Shown: positions 32,723 through 43,194 of the stretch, piece by piece
Position numbering within the stretch: position 1 is the stretch's first letter
How the letters are laid out: the number at the start of each line of letters is the position of its first letter
From: Lachnospiraceae bacterium
GTDB taxonomy: Bacteria > Bacillota > Clostridia > Lachnospirales > Lachnospiraceae
Length of the DNA stretch: 56,250 nucleotides
NCBI GenBank assembly: GCA_029219245.1
Contig: JAQXTA010000037.1
Coordinates: 1 to 56,250 of the forward strand
Direction: 5' to 3'
Translations under genes and position numbers: made by a program
The notes under the pieces: model-generated
Seen by the model: the letters and a program-made list of their open reading frames with translations, nothing else
Database searches by the model: none
Told to the model about the DNA's origin: nothing

Positions 32723-34369
32723 ATGGAAAAATTAAAACCAAAGTTGTTTTCGGTCATGAAAACCTACACCAAGGAACAATTTGTGAAGGATGTCATTTCC
32801 GGCATTATCGTAGCCATTATTGCGTTGCCGCTTTCCATCGCGCTGGCACTGGCTTCCGGCGTTTCACCGGAGCGCGGTATTTATACGGCGATTGTCGCAG
32901 GCTTTATCATTTCGTTTCTGGGTGGAAGCCGCGTACAGATTGCGGGACCAACGGCGGCTTTTGCAACGATTGTAGCAGGTATTGTAGCGGATAAGGGGAT
33001 GGCAGGACTTGCTGTAGCAACGATTATGGCAGGTGTTTTACTGATTCTGATGGGATTTTTCAGAGTCGGCAGTCTGATTAAGTTCATTCCTTATACGATT
33101 ACAACCGGTTTTACCGCCGGTATCGCAGTGACACTTTTTATCGGTCAGATAAAAGATTTCTGCGGGTTGACGATTGTTTCGGAGGAACCGATTATTGAAA
33201 CCATGGACAAACTTGTGGCAGCAGTCCGTAATATAGGAACGATAAACGGGCAGGCTTTTCTGGTAGGTGTTATCTCTCTGGCAGTTTTGATTCTCTGCCA
33301 GAAATTTCTGCCGAAGATACCGGGGTCTTTACTGGCTGTTTTGGTCGGTATTGCACTGGTGTCCGGTTTGAAACTGGATGTCAATACCATCGGGGACTTA
33401 TATACGATTTCCAATAAGCTTCCGATGCCACAAATGCCGGAAATTTCTTTGAAATTAGTGCAGAGTGAGTTCCATGATGCGCTGACCATTGCGCTGTTAG
33501 CCGCAATTGAGTCTTTGTTATCGGCAGTGGTAGCAGACAGTATGGTAAACAGCAAACACCGTTCCAACATGGAACTGATTGCGCAGGGCTGTGGCAATAT
33601 TGCCTCTGCGTTGTTTGGCGGTATTCCGGCAACCGGAGCCATTGCAAGAACGGCAGCGAATATCAAAAACGGCGGACGTACTCCGATTGCAGGTATGGTA
33701 CATTCAATCGTCCTGCTGTTGATTTTAGTCATTTTAATGCCCTATGCGGCATTGATTCCGATGCCGACCATTGCGGCGATTCTGTTCCAGGTAGCCTACA
33801 ATATGTGCGGCATCAAAAAGGTGATTTATTTGTGTAAAACTTCTTCTAAGAGTGATATAATTGTGCTTATGACAACGTTAGTATTAACAGTTGTTTTTGA
33901 CTTGGTAGTGGCAATCGAATTCGGTCTGATTCTGGCAGTTATCTTATTTATGAAACGAATGAGTGAGGTAACGGATGTAGAAGGTTGGCGTTATCTGGAT
34001 GATGAGGAGGATGCAGACAGCTTATCTCTGCGTGAGGTGCCAAAACATACGCTTGTTTATGAAGTAAGCGGACCGCTGTTTTTTGGTGTGGCAGATAAGA
34101 TTATGAACATTGCTTTTAAAGAGGAAGATAAATGCGTGGTAGTCCGTATGCGAAGCGTAAATGCCATTGATGCAACGGCAATGCATGCCCTGGAGGAATT
34201 GTATGAGACATGTTGTAAGAAAAAAGTACAGCTCATTTTTTCCCATGTCAATCCTCAGCCGATGTCGCTGATGTTAAAAGCGGGATTTTTTGAAAAAGTC
34301 GGGGAAGAAAATTTCTGCAGCCATATTGATGATGCATTGATTCGGGCAAAACAGATTGCGGAGGCATAG
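32723..34369 (+). CDS. SulP family inorganic anion transporter with STAS domain
   Basis: The 548-residue protein has a SulP transport domain (about 20-420) with AGPTAAFATIVAGIV and IPATGAIARTAANIKNGGRTPIAGM. A C-terminal STAS domain (about 430-548) has VYEVSGPLFFGVADKI and VRMRSVNAIDATAMHALEEL. These proteins move sulfate, bicarbonate or C4-dicarboxylates. The STAS half regulates trafficking or activity in the cytosol. It follows the MFS gene by three bases. GGGGAGG precedes the start. Confidence 0.93.
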   Translation: MEKLKPKLFSVMKTYTKEQFVKDVISGIIVAIIALPLSIALALASGVSPERGIYTAIVAGFIISFLGGSRVQIAGPTAAFATIVAGIVADKGMAGLAVATIMAGVLLILMGFFRVGSLIKFIPYTITTGFTAGIAVTLFIGQIKDFCGLTIVSEEPIIETMDKLVAAVRNIGTINGQAFLVGVISLAVLILCQKFLPKIPGSLLAVLVGIALVSGLKLDVNTIGDLYTISNKLPMPQMPEISLKLVQSEFHDALTIALLAAIESLLSAVVADSMVNSKHRSNMELIAQGCGNIASALFGGIPATGAIARTAANIKNGGRTPIAGMVHSIVLLLILVILMPYAALIPMPTIAAILFQVAYNMCGIKKVIYLCKTSSKSDIIVLMTTLVLTVVFDLVVAIEFGLILAVILFMKRMSEVTDVEGWRYLDDEEDADSLSLREVPKHTLVYEVSGPLFFGVADKIMNIAFKEEDKCVVVRMRSVNAIDATAMHALEELYETCCKKKVQLIFSHVNPQPMSLMLKAGFFEKVGEENFCSHIDDALIRAKQIAEA

Positions 34370-34445
34370 AAGCGTAAAGAAGGAAGAAACCATAGAGGAA
34401 AAACATCTTTTATTAATCAAGGGGCTTTTTCATGTGCCCAGTGGC

Positions 34446-34454
34446 TGGTATAAT
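34446..34454 (+). promoter_or_regulatory. Extended -10 promoter of the chemoreceptor gene
   Basis: TGGTATAAT at 34446-34454 is an extended -10 element with no good -35 box. The expected start is near 34461, directly before two tandem copies of a 16-bp GGGTATTACA-plus-A7 unit (34465-34480 and 34481-34495). Confidence 0.5.
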
Positions 34455-34507
34455 ATATAAAAGAGGGTATTACAAAAAAAGGGTATTACAAAAAACAGGA
34501 GGGACAA

Positions 34508-36529
34508 ATGAAAACAATTAAGGGAAAACTGGTTGCCACCATATCACTTGCGGCAGTTCTGATTTTGTTAATCAGTTCCATCGGAAGTTATCTGATTGCA
34601 CATAGTGTGGTGGAGAAAAAGGTTCAGGAATTGGAGCTTGTAAAAGCACAGAAGACAGCGGAAGAAGTAGATGCCTGGTTTGGAATGAAGATGGAATGGG
34701 TTAAAGACAGGGCAGATACTTATGAACTTCGGTTGCAGAAGGAGTCTTATGAGGAGATAAGAAACTACCTTACTGCAAGTCTGGAAAAAGAGGATGATAC
34801 CATTCTGGATGCTTATTATTGTTTTGAAGATCATACAACTTTGATGGCTTATGCCACTCCGCCGGAAGGATTTGACTGTTGCACAAGAAGCTGGTACATA
34901 CAGGCAAAGGAAGCGGATGCGACGATTGTTTCGGCTCCTTATGTGGATGCAGTAACCGGACAGATGGTTGTTACCATTGCCGCTCCTTTGCACAATGATG
35001 CCGGAGAGACAGCGGGTGTCATTGGTGCGGATATTACGATTACGGAATTGGTAAATCTGGTAAACCAGTTAAAGGAAGAGGAAGGATACGGATTTTTGTC
35101 AGACAACAATCATGCTTTTGTTGCCCACCCAAATGAGGCTTTTCTTCCGACAGAATCATCGGTTACGACAGTAGCGGATGCGGCTGGTGGTATTCTTACG
35201 AAGGTGGATACTTTGATGAATACCGGAGAAGGGGTTGTATTAAGTAAAGATTATGATGGTGAAACAAAATATTTCGCGGTTGCTTCGGTAGAAAACTGTG
35301 GTTGGACAGTCGGCATGGTGATACCGGAGAGTGTAGCAACCGGTGAACTTTCGGTTTTGATTTTCGCATGCATCCTGATTAGTCTTATTGGTATTTTATT
35401 GATAATAGCCAGCATTATGGTAACAGCCAATAAGTTATTGGCACCGATGGCGGAATTGAAGCAATTTGCATCCGGCGATTTCCGGGAAGAAACCGAGGGC
35501 AGGAGTGCAGATAGGAAGCAAAAAGTAGCAGATGGCTTTAAAAATGAAATGGAAGAAATTGAATATGCTACCAAATCGGTGAAGAAGCATATCCGGGAAA
35601 CGATTCTTGGAACCAAAGAAGAAGCGAATGGAATTGCGGATATTGCAGCGGCAGCATACAGTAATATGGCAGATTTGAACAATGGTCTGGACCGGATGGA
35701 TCAGATTGTGGAGGATGTAACCACAAGAGCAAACGAAGCAGCCGATGTGACAAGAACTATCAGCGAGGCAAGCTCTGAAATCGGAACGGTTGTGGACAGT
35801 GTATCCATGAAAGCTTCTGAAGCAGCCGATGCTTCCGGCAAAATTACAAGCCGGGCAGAGAAACTGTTAGAAACAACATTGGAGTCCAAGAAGCAGGCAA
35901 GTCTGATTTACCATGCCACAGAGGATGAACTGGAAGCTGCTTTGCAGGATGTGGAGAAGGTGGAGGTTATTAAGACACTTTCTCAGGAAATTCTTGGAAT
36001 TGCAACACAGACGAACCTGATTGCCCTGAATGCTTCTATCGAAGCAGCACGAGCCGGAGAGGCTGGCAAAGGTTTTGCCGTTGTGGCGGATGAAGTCAGA
36101 AATCTGGCAGAAAACTCCAGAACGGCAGTTGACAATATTCAGAAAGTCATCGATGAAGTGGTGGATTCGGTCTATGCACTAAAACACAGTGCAGGAATGC
36201 TGTTAAACTTCATGAAGGAACATGTTATTGACGATTATCATACGATGGTTGATACCGCAGAACAGTATAAGAAGGATGCCGTATTCTATGACGGTATTTC
36301 CACTGATTTGGGAGCATCGGCCCAGGAAATGGGTGCTTCCGTACAGGAGATGTTAGCATCCTTACAGACCATTACCGAATTAAATGCTGTCATTGTGGAG
36401 GATATTGATAACGTAGCATCTGCTATGCAGGATACCAACATAAGCTCCGAAGAAATTCTTAGACAGATGGCAATTTTAGAGCGCAGCAGCCGTTCCTTAC
36501 AGGAAATTATCGGTGGCTTTAAGGTTTGA
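34508..36529 (+). CDS. Methyl-accepting chemotaxis protein
   Basis: The 673-residue receptor has a first membrane helix (about 9-31), a dCache-type extracellular sensor (about 35-275) with [35 protein letters not shown], and a second helix (about 278-305). A HAMP-like linker and a signalling coiled coil follow, with the CheA/CheW-binding tip [36 protein letters not shown] near 499-534. It senses a small solute outside and controls the CheA kinase. The nature of the ligand is not visible, although dCache domains often bind amino acids. AGGAGGG precedes the ATG. Its end overlaps the convergent symporter gene by 11 bases. Confidence 0.94.
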   Translation: MKTIKGKLVATISLAAVLILLISSIGSYLIAHSVVEKKVQELELVKAQKTAEEVDAWFGMKMEWVKDRADTYELRLQKESYEEIRNYLTASLEKEDDTILDAYYCFEDHTTLMAYATPPEGFDCCTRSWYIQAKEADATIVSAPYVDAVTGQMVVTIAAPLHNDAGETAGVIGADITITELVNLVNQLKEEEGYGFLSDNNHAFVAHPNEAFLPTESSVTTVADAAGGILTKVDTLMNTGEGVVLSKDYDGETKYFAVASVENCGWTVGMVIPESVATGELSVLIFACILISLIGILLIIASIMVTANKLLAPMAELKQFASGDFREETEGRSADRKQKVADGFKNEMEEIEYATKSVKKHIRETILGTKEEANGIADIAAAAYSNMADLNNGLDRMDQIVEDVTTRANEAADVTRTISEASSEIGTVVDSVSMKASEAADASGKITSRAEKLLETTLESKKQASLIYHATEDELEAALQDVEKVEVIKTLSQEILGIATQTNLIALNASIEAARAGEAGKGFAVVADEVRNLAENSRTAVDNIQKVIDEVVDSVYALKHSAGMLLNFMKEHVIDDYHTMVDTAEQYKKDAVFYDGISTDLGASAQEMGASVQEMLASLQTITELNAVIVEDIDNVASAMQDTNISSEEILRQMAILERSSRSLQEIIGGFKV

Positions 36530-37823
36530 TTTGTCGGCGTAGCAGAAAAAGTGCAAGAAGATTCGGCAGTACCATCAGTCCGTTAATCAGGTCAGTGCAT
36601 TCCCAGACCAGATGCATCGGAATAATGGCACCGAAATAAATCATCAGAATATAGAGCAGCTTATAATACGGAATACCTTTGCTTCCTACAAGGTATTCCG
36701 TTGCTTTTTCGCCAAAATAGGACCAGCCGATTAAGGTGGTAACGGCAAATGCTGCTAAGGAAATTGTTAAGAAAGCATCCCCTACATAGGGAAGATGAGC
36801 AAAAGCCGCGGAAGTCAGATTAGTTTCGGAAACACCCACTATGGAAGCTGGATCATAAATCATATTGCAGACAACGACTAAGCCGGTAACCAGACACATC
36901 ACTACGGTATCCCAGAATACGGCAGTCATGGAAACATAAGCTTGTTTTCGGGGATCAGAGGTACCGGAGGCGGCTGCGGCAATGGCAGAAGTACCGATGC
37001 CGGCTTCGTTGGTAAACAGACCGCGGGCAATACCGTAACGCAGAGCAAGCTGAAGAGTGGATCCGGCAAAACCGCCTGCAAGGGAAGAAATCGAAAAAGC
37101 ATCCCTTAAAATCCAGAGACAGGCAGCCGGAAGTTGTCTGTAATAGAGACAGAGCAGCAGAAAACAACCGAATAAGTAAACAAAGCTGATAGCGGGTACC
37201 ATGCGTTCACAGAGGTTCCCAATAACTTTTACACCGCCCAGGATAACGCTTCCGGTCAGAAAAGCCAATGTTATGCCAACAAGGTGCGGTGAAACAGAAA
37301 AAGAAGCGGTAGCAGCCTGCGTGACAGAATTTGCCTGTGTAGTGCAGCCCACACCAAAAGCAGCAAGGAGGGTACAGAATGCATAAAATGCCCCAAGATT
37401 TTTGTTATGTAAACCGTTTTTTAACACATACATTGGTCCGCCTACATGAGTTCCGTCTTTTTGTCTGGTACGGAACAAAACACTTAAATAACATTCGCTG
37501 TAGGCGGTTGCCATCCCAAGAATTCCGGTGATCCAGCACCAGAAAATGGCACCGGGTCCGCCCAGAGCTACCGCGGTAGAAACACCGATAATATTGCCGG
37601 TTCCGAGGGTAGCGGCAAGGGTCGTGGCAAGTGCCGAAAAGGGAGAAAGGTTTTTATCGCCGGAATCGTCTGCACCAATGCCAAGAGAAAGCCGGATGGC
37701 ATAGAAAATCCTGCGCTGTGGAAAATGCAGCTTTATGCTGAAATAGAGATGAGTACCCATCAGCAGAAAAAGGAGTGGAATCCCCCAGATAAAATTATTT
37801 ATGTGCTGAATCAGTTCCATCAT
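36519..37823 (-). CDS. Alanine/glycine:cation symporter (AGCS family)
   Basis: The 434-residue protein has about eleven helices and AGCS signatures: [30 protein letters not shown] near the N-terminus, [13 protein letters not shown], and [21 protein letters not shown] in the middle. It imports alanine, glycine or a related amino acid with sodium. I chose ATG 37823 with GGAAAGAAA upstream on the minus strand; the longer in-frame start at 38093 would add about 90 residues with no family match. It converges on the chemoreceptor gene, overlapping it by 11 bases. Confidence 0.92.
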   Translation of the reverse strand: MMELIQHINNFIWGIPLLFLLMGTHLYFSIKLHFPQRRIFYAIRLSLGIGADDSGDKNLSPFSALATTLAATLGTGNIIGVSTAVALGGPGAIFWCWITGILGMATAYSECYLSVLFRTRQKDGTHVGGPMYVLKNGLHNKNLGAFYAFCTLLAAFGVGCTTQANSVTQAATASFSVSPHLVGITLAFLTGSVILGGVKVIGNLCERMVPAISFVYLFGCFLLLCLYYRQLPAACLWILRDAFSISSLAGGFAGSTLQLALRYGIARGLFTNEAGIGTSAIAAAASGTSDPRKQAYVSMTAVFWDTVVMCLVTGLVVVCNMIYDPASIVGVSETNLTSAAFAHLPYVGDAFLTISLAAFAVTTLIGWSYFGEKATEYLVGSKGIPYYKLLYILMIYFGAIIPMHLVWECTDLINGLMVLPNLLALFLLRRQIKP

Positions 37824-37954
37824 GCTGTGTGATTTCTTTCCATAGCGTGTTGGTATATTTATATGGGGTGTGAAGACAAAAAAGAACAGTGTTGTTTTGG
37901 AAAGATTGTGGTATACTTTTGCATAGTGAAAGAGGAAAACGGAGGACTTTGAGG

Positions 37955-38365
37955 ATGGCAGAAAAGTTGCTGGCAGAAAATGGAGAGCAGATTGAAAAAA
38001 CCGCAAGAAAATGGGCCTGGGCACTTTGCTATTATGCCGGAGAGGACGAGGCATTTTTTGAGCAGTTCTGGTGTGCTTTGCAGAATTCCCCACCGATTTA
38101 TCAGGAGTTTGTATATTATCTGCAAAATCAGAATTTCTGGTGCCAATACAAAATACAGGGTTACAGTGTGGTAGACATTATGGTATGGCAGATGGATCAT
38201 TTTAAGGCAGAAATGGACAGAGGACACGATGATATGAAACAAAATGGTGATAAAATGCTGTTAATGGCATTTGATACCATGTTAAAAATGGAAAATACAC
38301 CGGAAAAATACGTGCAGCTTATGCAGTCGGAAACCGGAACAGATTATCCGGGCAAATATCAATAG
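37955..38365 (+). CDS. Hypothetical protein, 136 residues
   Basis: ATG 37955 follows GGAGG; the in-frame ATG at 37889 lacks a ribosome site. The soluble protein is helical and rich in tryptophan, methionine and aromatic residues (KTARKWAWALCYYAGEDEAFFEQFW near the start, then QNFWCQYKIQGYSVVDIMVWQMDHFKAEMD). I do not recognise the family. It is 18 bases before an ABC-F gene and probably shares its transcript. Confidence 0.7.
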   Translation: MAEKLLAENGEQIEKTARKWAWALCYYAGEDEAFFEQFWCALQNSPPIYQEFVYYLQNQNFWCQYKIQGYSVVDIMVWQMDHFKAEMDRGHDDMKQNGDKMLLMAFDTMLKMENTPEKYVQLMQSETGTDYPGKYQ

Positions 38366-38383
38366 AGCATTGGAAGGAAACGT

Positions 38384-40231
38384 ATGAATTTACTGACACT
38401 GGAAAATATAACAAAAGCATATGGAGAGCGAAAGCTGTTAGACGGAAGTTCCTTTTATCTGCAGGAAAAAGAAAAGGTAGGAATTCTTGGTGTAAACGGA
38501 ACCGGTAAATCGACTCTTTTAAAAATCATGGCAGGCATCGAGGAACCGGATGAAGGCAAAGTAATCTGTGCCAACCATGTGGTGCTTCGCTATCTGCCGC
38601 AGCAGCCGCAGTTTGAACCGGGTGCTACCGTTCTGGAAACCGTTATGAAGGAGAATGATGCAGAGAAACATTGGAATCTGGAAACAGATGCCAAAGCCAT
38701 GCTGACCAGATTGGGTGTTATGGATTTTAACCAGCCGGTGGATCATCTCTCCGGCGGCGAAAAGAAAAGGCTGGCGCTTGTATCGGTGCTTTTATCCAAA
38801 TCGGATATCCTGATTTTGGATGAGCCTACCAACCATCTGGATCATGAGATGGCACAGTGGCTGGAAGAATATTTACAGAATTATCAGGGAGTGTTGATTA
38901 TGGTAACGCATGACCGCTATTTTCTGGACCGCGTCAGCAATCGGATTCTGGAACTGGATAGAGGAAAATTATATTCTTATCAGACGAACTATGCCGGATT
39001 TCTGGAATTAAAGGCAGAGCGGGAAGAGATGGCACAGGCTTCGGAACGTAAACGACAGTCGATTCTGCGGACAGAGCTTGCCTGGATACAAAGAGGGGCA
39101 CAGGCACGTTCTACGAAGCAGAAAGCCAGGATTGAACGTTACGAGAAGCTTCGGGATGTCCGGGTGGAAGAAGCGGATGGCAGGGTAGAAATCGGTTCGG
39201 TTGCTTCCAGGCTTGGACGAACAACGATAGAGCTGGAGCATATCCGAAAGTCTTTTGACGATAGAACGCTGATACAGGATTTTACTTACATTTTCTTAAA
39301 GAATGACAGAATTGGTTTCGTAGGAAAGAACGGATGCGGGAAATCGACACTGATGAAAATCATTACCGGACAGGAAAAAGCGGACAGCGGCAATGTTATC
39401 GTTGGACAAACTGTAAAAATCGGCTATTATTCGCAGGAAATCAGTGCTTCCAAAGAAGATGGAATTGCTTATATGGACCCGTCCATGCGGGTAATTGATT
39501 ACGTTCGAAATACGGCAGAGCAGGTAAGAACATCGGATGGTATCGTCACTGCATCCCAGATGTTAGAGAAATTTCTTTTTTCCGGGGAAGAACAATATGG
39601 ATTACTTGGCAAGCTTTCCGGTGGTGAGAAAAGAAGATTGAATCTTTTGCGTGTTCTGATGGAAGCACCCAATGTACTGATTCTGGATGAGCCAACGAAT
39701 GATTTGGATATTTCTACATTGACGATTCTGGAAGATTATCTGGATCGGTTTGAGGGCATTGTTATGATTGTTTCCCATGATCGCTATTTCTTAGACCGGT
39801 GTGTGAATCGTATTTTTGCTTTTGAGGAACAGGGAATTATCCGGCAATATGAAGGCGGATATACAGATTATCTGGAGAAAAGAGAAGGGACAACGGTTAA
39901 GAAAAACGGAGATGACAGGCAATCTGTAACGGGCAAGGCATCCGGGCAACCAAAGGAAAAAACATGGGATAAGGGCAGAAGAAAGTTAAAATTTTCTTAT
40001 AAAGAACAGAAGGACTATGAAACAATTGAAGAAGAGATACTGGAATTGGAAGAGAAAATAAAGAAGATTGATGAAGATTACGGAAAATATCCGAATGATT
40101 TTGTCAAGCTGAACGAACTGTTAAAACAGAAGGAAGAAGCAGAAGAACTGTTAACAGAAAAAATGGACCGGTGGATGTATCTGGAGGACCTTGCGGCCAG
40201 AATAAAAGCAGGAGAATATCTTCCCGAATGA
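38384..40231 (+). CDS. ABC-F family ATPase (ribosome-associated, Uup/EttA-like)
   Basis: The 615-residue soluble protein has two ABC domains in tandem. The first has GVNGTGKST near residue 36, LSGGEKKRLALVSVLL and ILDEPTNHLDHE. The second has GKNGCGKST near 313, LSGGEKRRLNLLRVL and ILDEPTNDLDIS. A linker of about 70 residues holds the P-site tRNA interaction motif region. A C-terminal coiled coil (about 540-615) resembles that of Uup. ABC-F proteins act on the ribosome to rescue stalled or drug-bound states. There are no membrane segments, so it is not a transporter. The linker is of ordinary housekeeping length. Confidence 0.92.
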   Translation: MNLLTLENITKAYGERKLLDGSSFYLQEKEKVGILGVNGTGKSTLLKIMAGIEEPDEGKVICANHVVLRYLPQQPQFEPGATVLETVMKENDAEKHWNLETDAKAMLTRLGVMDFNQPVDHLSGGEKKRLALVSVLLSKSDILILDEPTNHLDHEMAQWLEEYLQNYQGVLIMVTHDRYFLDRVSNRILELDRGKLYSYQTNYAGFLELKAEREEMAQASERKRQSILRTELAWIQRGAQARSTKQKARIERYEKLRDVRVEEADGRVEIGSVASRLGRTTIELEHIRKSFDDRTLIQDFTYIFLKNDRIGFVGKNGCGKSTLMKIITGQEKADSGNVIVGQTVKIGYYSQEISASKEDGIAYMDPSMRVIDYVRNTAEQVRTSDGIVTASQMLEKFLFSGEEQYGLLGKLSGGEKRRLNLLRVLMEAPNVLILDEPTNDLDISTLTILEDYLDRFEGIVMIVSHDRYFLDRCVNRIFAFEEQGIIRQYEGGYTDYLEKREGTTVKKNGDDRQSVTGKASGQPKEKTWDKGRRKLKFSYKEQKDYETIEEEILELEEKIKKIDEDYGKYPNDFVKLNELLKQKEEAEELLTEKMDRWMYLEDLAARIKAGEYLPE

Positions 40232-40232
40232 G

Positions 40233-40261
40233 TTGCTTAATATGGTTAGAACGGATATAAT
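40233..40261 (+). promoter_or_regulatory. Probable promoter of the trkAH operon
   Basis: TATAAT at 40256-40261 is preceded at 17 bases by TTGCTT (40233-40238). The -35 box is weak, and the start codon is 60 bases downstream. Confidence 0.45.
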
Positions 40262-40320
40262 AGTAAGAACGGATATGAAAAATATACGGTGAAATGTGAA
40301 AGAAGGGTATCGTTTAAATT

Positions 40321-41676
40321 ATGCAGATTATAATAGTCGGTTGCGGAAATGTAGGTTCAACACTGGCAGAACAGTTAAGCTCGGAAGGACATAATATTAC
40401 GGTTATCGATGTGGATAATCAGAAGCTGCAGACTTTGGTCAACAGTTATGATGTGATGGGCGTTGTAGGGAATGGAGCCAGCTTTGCGGTTCAGAAGGAA
40501 GCAGGAGTAGAGAATGCGCACTTGCTGATAGCAGTAACCGGTTCGGATGAAGTGAATTTATTATGTTGTCTGATTGCGAAGAAGACGGGTGGATGTCATA
40601 CGATTGCCAGAGTCAGAAACCCGATTTATAACATGGAAATTGGGTACATTAAAGAAGAATTAGGCTTATCCATGATTATCAATCCGGAGTTTGCGGCAGC
40701 AGCCGAAATGGGAAGACTTTTGAAATTTCCGTCCGCACTTACCATTGATACTTTTACGAAAGGAAGAGTAGAGGTTGTTAAGTATCGGGTGGAAGAGGAT
40801 TGCGTTTTGTGTGATTTATCCTTAAAGGAAATTGCCGGAAAGTTAAAATCCGATGTTTTGATCTGTTCGGTTGTGCGTGGTGATGAAGTGTTTATTCCTG
40901 ACGGCAATTTTATTATCCGGGCAAAGGATGAAATTTCCGTTGTCGGTACGACACAGAAAACGCTTGCCTTTTTCAAAAAGCTGGGAGTACCGGTTGCCAG
41001 AGCAAAAAATGTTATGATAATCGGCGGCGGAGAGATGGCTTTCTACCTTACAAAACAGTTACTTGCCATGGGCATACAGGTTAAGATTATTGAGAAAGAT
41101 AAGGAACGCTGCGATGAATTGTGTGAGCTTTTACCGCAGGCGATGATTATACAGGGGGATGGTACGGACAGAAACCTGTTAATGGAAGAGGGATTGCCGC
41201 AGATGGAGGCTTTTGTTGCCCTGACCAATTTTGATGAGGAGAATATTATGCTTTCTCTTTTTGCAAAGAGTGTGTCGAAGGCAAAGCTGATTACACATGT
41301 GCACCGGATTTCTTATGATGAGATTATTGACGGTCTGAATATCGGAAGCGTTATCTATCCGAAATATCTGACGGCAGTTCATATCATCAAATATGTCCGG
41401 GCTATGGATAATTCTCTGGGAAGTAATATTGAAACCCTGTATCGTCTGAACGATAACCGGACAGAGGCATTGGAATTTAGCGTGAAGGAAGATTGCCCGG
41501 TTGTGGGTGTTCCATTGCAGGATTTAAAAATTAAGCCGGGCATTTTGATTTGTACGATTAACCACAGGGGGAATATCAGCATTCCCGGTGGACAGAGTAT
41601 CATACAGGTAGGAGATACGGTAATCGTGGTAACAACCCAGACGGGCTTGAACGATATCAGAGATATTTTGAAATAG
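40321..41676 (+). CDS. trkA: Trk potassium uptake protein TrkA
   Basis: The 451-residue protein has two RCK/TrkA_N Rossmann domains, starting IIIVGCGNVGSTLAEQL (residues 3-19) and NVMIIGGGEMAFYLTKQL (near 230). Each is followed by a TrkA_C domain, ending PGGQSIIQVGDTVIVVTT. It is the cytosolic NAD- and ATP-binding regulator of the TrkH channel encoded next, and gates potassium uptake. The ribosome site is weak (GAAGGG, 13 bases from the ATG). Confidence 0.95.
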   Translation: MQIIIVGCGNVGSTLAEQLSSEGHNITVIDVDNQKLQTLVNSYDVMGVVGNGASFAVQKEAGVENAHLLIAVTGSDEVNLLCCLIAKKTGGCHTIARVRNPIYNMEIGYIKEELGLSMIINPEFAAAAEMGRLLKFPSALTIDTFTKGRVEVVKYRVEEDCVLCDLSLKEIAGKLKSDVLICSVVRGDEVFIPDGNFIIRAKDEISVVGTTQKTLAFFKKLGVPVARAKNVMIIGGGEMAFYLTKQLLAMGIQVKIIEKDKERCDELCELLPQAMIIQGDGTDRNLLMEEGLPQMEAFVALTNFDEENIMLSLFAKSVSKAKLITHVHRISYDEIIDGLNIGSVIYPKYLTAVHIIKYVRAMDNSLGSNIETLYRLNDNRTEALEFSVKEDCPVVGVPLQDLKIKPGILICTINHRGNISIPGGQSIIQVGDTVIVVTTQTGLNDIRDILK

Positions 41677-41698
41677 ATTTGAAATAGAGGGACGAAAA

Positions 41699-43141
41699 AT
41701 GAACTATTCAATTATCCGCTATATTTTGTTTCGTGTATTGGAATTTGCAGCATTGTTTCTGACATTGCCCTGTCTGGTAGCTGCTATTTATCAGGAAAAG
41801 GCTGGTTTTGCTTTTGCAGCTGTTATGTTAGGAAGTCTGATTGTTGCGGAAATCGGCAAACTATGGAAACCGAAAAGCAATGTCTTTTTTGCAAGAGAAG
41901 GATTTGTTACAGTTTCTCTTAGCTGGATTTTACTCAGCTTTGTGGGGGCTTTGCCTTTCTGGCTCAGTGGTGAAATTCCTAATTTTGTGGATGCCCTTTA
42001 TGAAACAATATCCGGCTTTACCACAACCGGAGGAAGTATTTTGTCGGATGTGGAGTGTCTGTCCAAAAGCGTACAGTTCTGGCGGCTTTTTACACACTGG
42101 ATTGGCGGTATGGGGGTACTGGTGCTGATTATTGCCGTATTACCGTTATCCGGAGGCTACAATATGCATCTGATGCGTGCGGAAAGTCCAGGGCCTTCTG
42201 TGGGTAAGCTGGTACCGAGAGTACAGGCAACAGCCAAAATTCTATATGGCATTTATATCGGCATTACGCTGCTTGAGATGATTTGCTTAAAGGCAGCAGG
42301 CATGACTGTTTACGACTCTATTGTATTATCTTTTTCAACGATGGGAACCGGAGGGTTTGGTGTATTAAACAGCAGCATCGGCAGTTATTCTGTTGTAGTA
42401 CAGGTTATCTTCATCATTTTTATGATTCTGGGTGGAATGAACTTTAACGTATATTATCTGCTGCTTGTTGCCAGAAAACCGAAAGAAGCGTTGAAACATG
42501 AAGAGGCAAGAACCTATCTGCTTCTGCTTTTGGGTGCTGCACTGCTTATTACATGGAATATCAGAGGATACTATGAAAGCATTGGAATTGCTTTTAAGGA
42601 TGCTCTTTTTCAGGTGGCTTCGTTGGGAAGCAGTACCGGTTTTGCAACGGCAGATTTTGATTTGTGGCCGGAGTTTTCCAAAGCCATCTTGTTTGTTATT
42701 ATGATTATAGGTGCCTGTGCGGGTAGTACCGGAGGTGGCTTTAAGGTATCGCGTGTAATGATTCTGATACAGGATGCCAAGAATGAGCTGCTTCGTGTCG
42801 TTCACCCGCAGATTGTGAAAAAACCGCATCTGGAAGGAAGGGCTGTGGAGGATGGAACCGTACGTTCCGTTCATGCGTATCTGATGATTTATCTGGCAGT
42901 GTTTTTTGTTTCATTCCTGTTTTTATCATTGGATAAATATGATTTCACTACTAACATAACAGCTGTTATGGCAAATTTGAATAATACCGGACCGGGCTTA
43001 AATGGTGTAGGACCGACCTGTAATTATGGGGAGTATTCGGTATTCTCCAAATTTGTGCTGATGTTTGATATGTTAACCGGACGTCTGGAGCTTTTGCCGA
43101 TGTTGATATTGTTTTCGCCGAAAACATGGAAAAAATACTAG
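41699..43141 (+). CDS. trkH: Trk potassium uptake channel TrkH
   Basis: The 480-residue protein has four repeats of the membrane-pore-membrane unit with selectivity loops such as SGFTTTGGSI, FSTMGTGGFG, LGSSTGFATADF and NNTGPGLNGVG. The motif GSTGGGFKVSRV is the intramembrane loop region. It carries potassium inward together with TrkA, whose gene ends 22 bases upstream. AGAGGGA precedes the ATG. Confidence 0.95.
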   Translation: MNYSIIRYILFRVLEFAALFLTLPCLVAAIYQEKAGFAFAAVMLGSLIVAEIGKLWKPKSNVFFAREGFVTVSLSWILLSFVGALPFWLSGEIPNFVDALYETISGFTTTGGSILSDVECLSKSVQFWRLFTHWIGGMGVLVLIIAVLPLSGGYNMHLMRAESPGPSVGKLVPRVQATAKILYGIYIGITLLEMICLKAAGMTVYDSIVLSFSTMGTGGFGVLNSSIGSYSVVVQVIFIIFMILGGMNFNVYYLLLVARKPKEALKHEEARTYLLLLLGAALLITWNIRGYYESIGIAFKDALFQVASLGSSTGFATADFDLWPEFSKAILFVIMIIGACAGSTGGGFKVSRVMILIQDAKNELLRVVHPQIVKKPHLEGRAVEDGTVRSVHAYLMIYLAVFFVSFLFLSLDKYDFTTNITAVMANLNNTGPGLNGVGPTCNYGEYSVFSKFVLMFDMLTGRLELLPMLILFSPKTWKKY

Positions 43142-43194
43142 AATAGAAAAGACAAGACAGAACCAAGAATAAAACAGAATGGGAGTTACAAAAG

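Noticed and set aside
34508..36529. Long antisense frames inside the chemoreceptor, thrS, pilB and other genes
   Set aside because: They lie in mirror frames of clear protein genes, lack ribosome sites and carry no family motif.
37889..37954. 22-residue longer start of the 136-residue gene
   Set aside because: No ribosome site precedes ATG 37889, whereas ATG 37955 has GGAGG at proper distance.
38384..40231. ABC-F gene as an antibiotic-resistance determinant
   Set aside because: The inter-domain linker is of ordinary length and the C-terminal coiled coil is Uup-like; there is no leader attenuator upstream.
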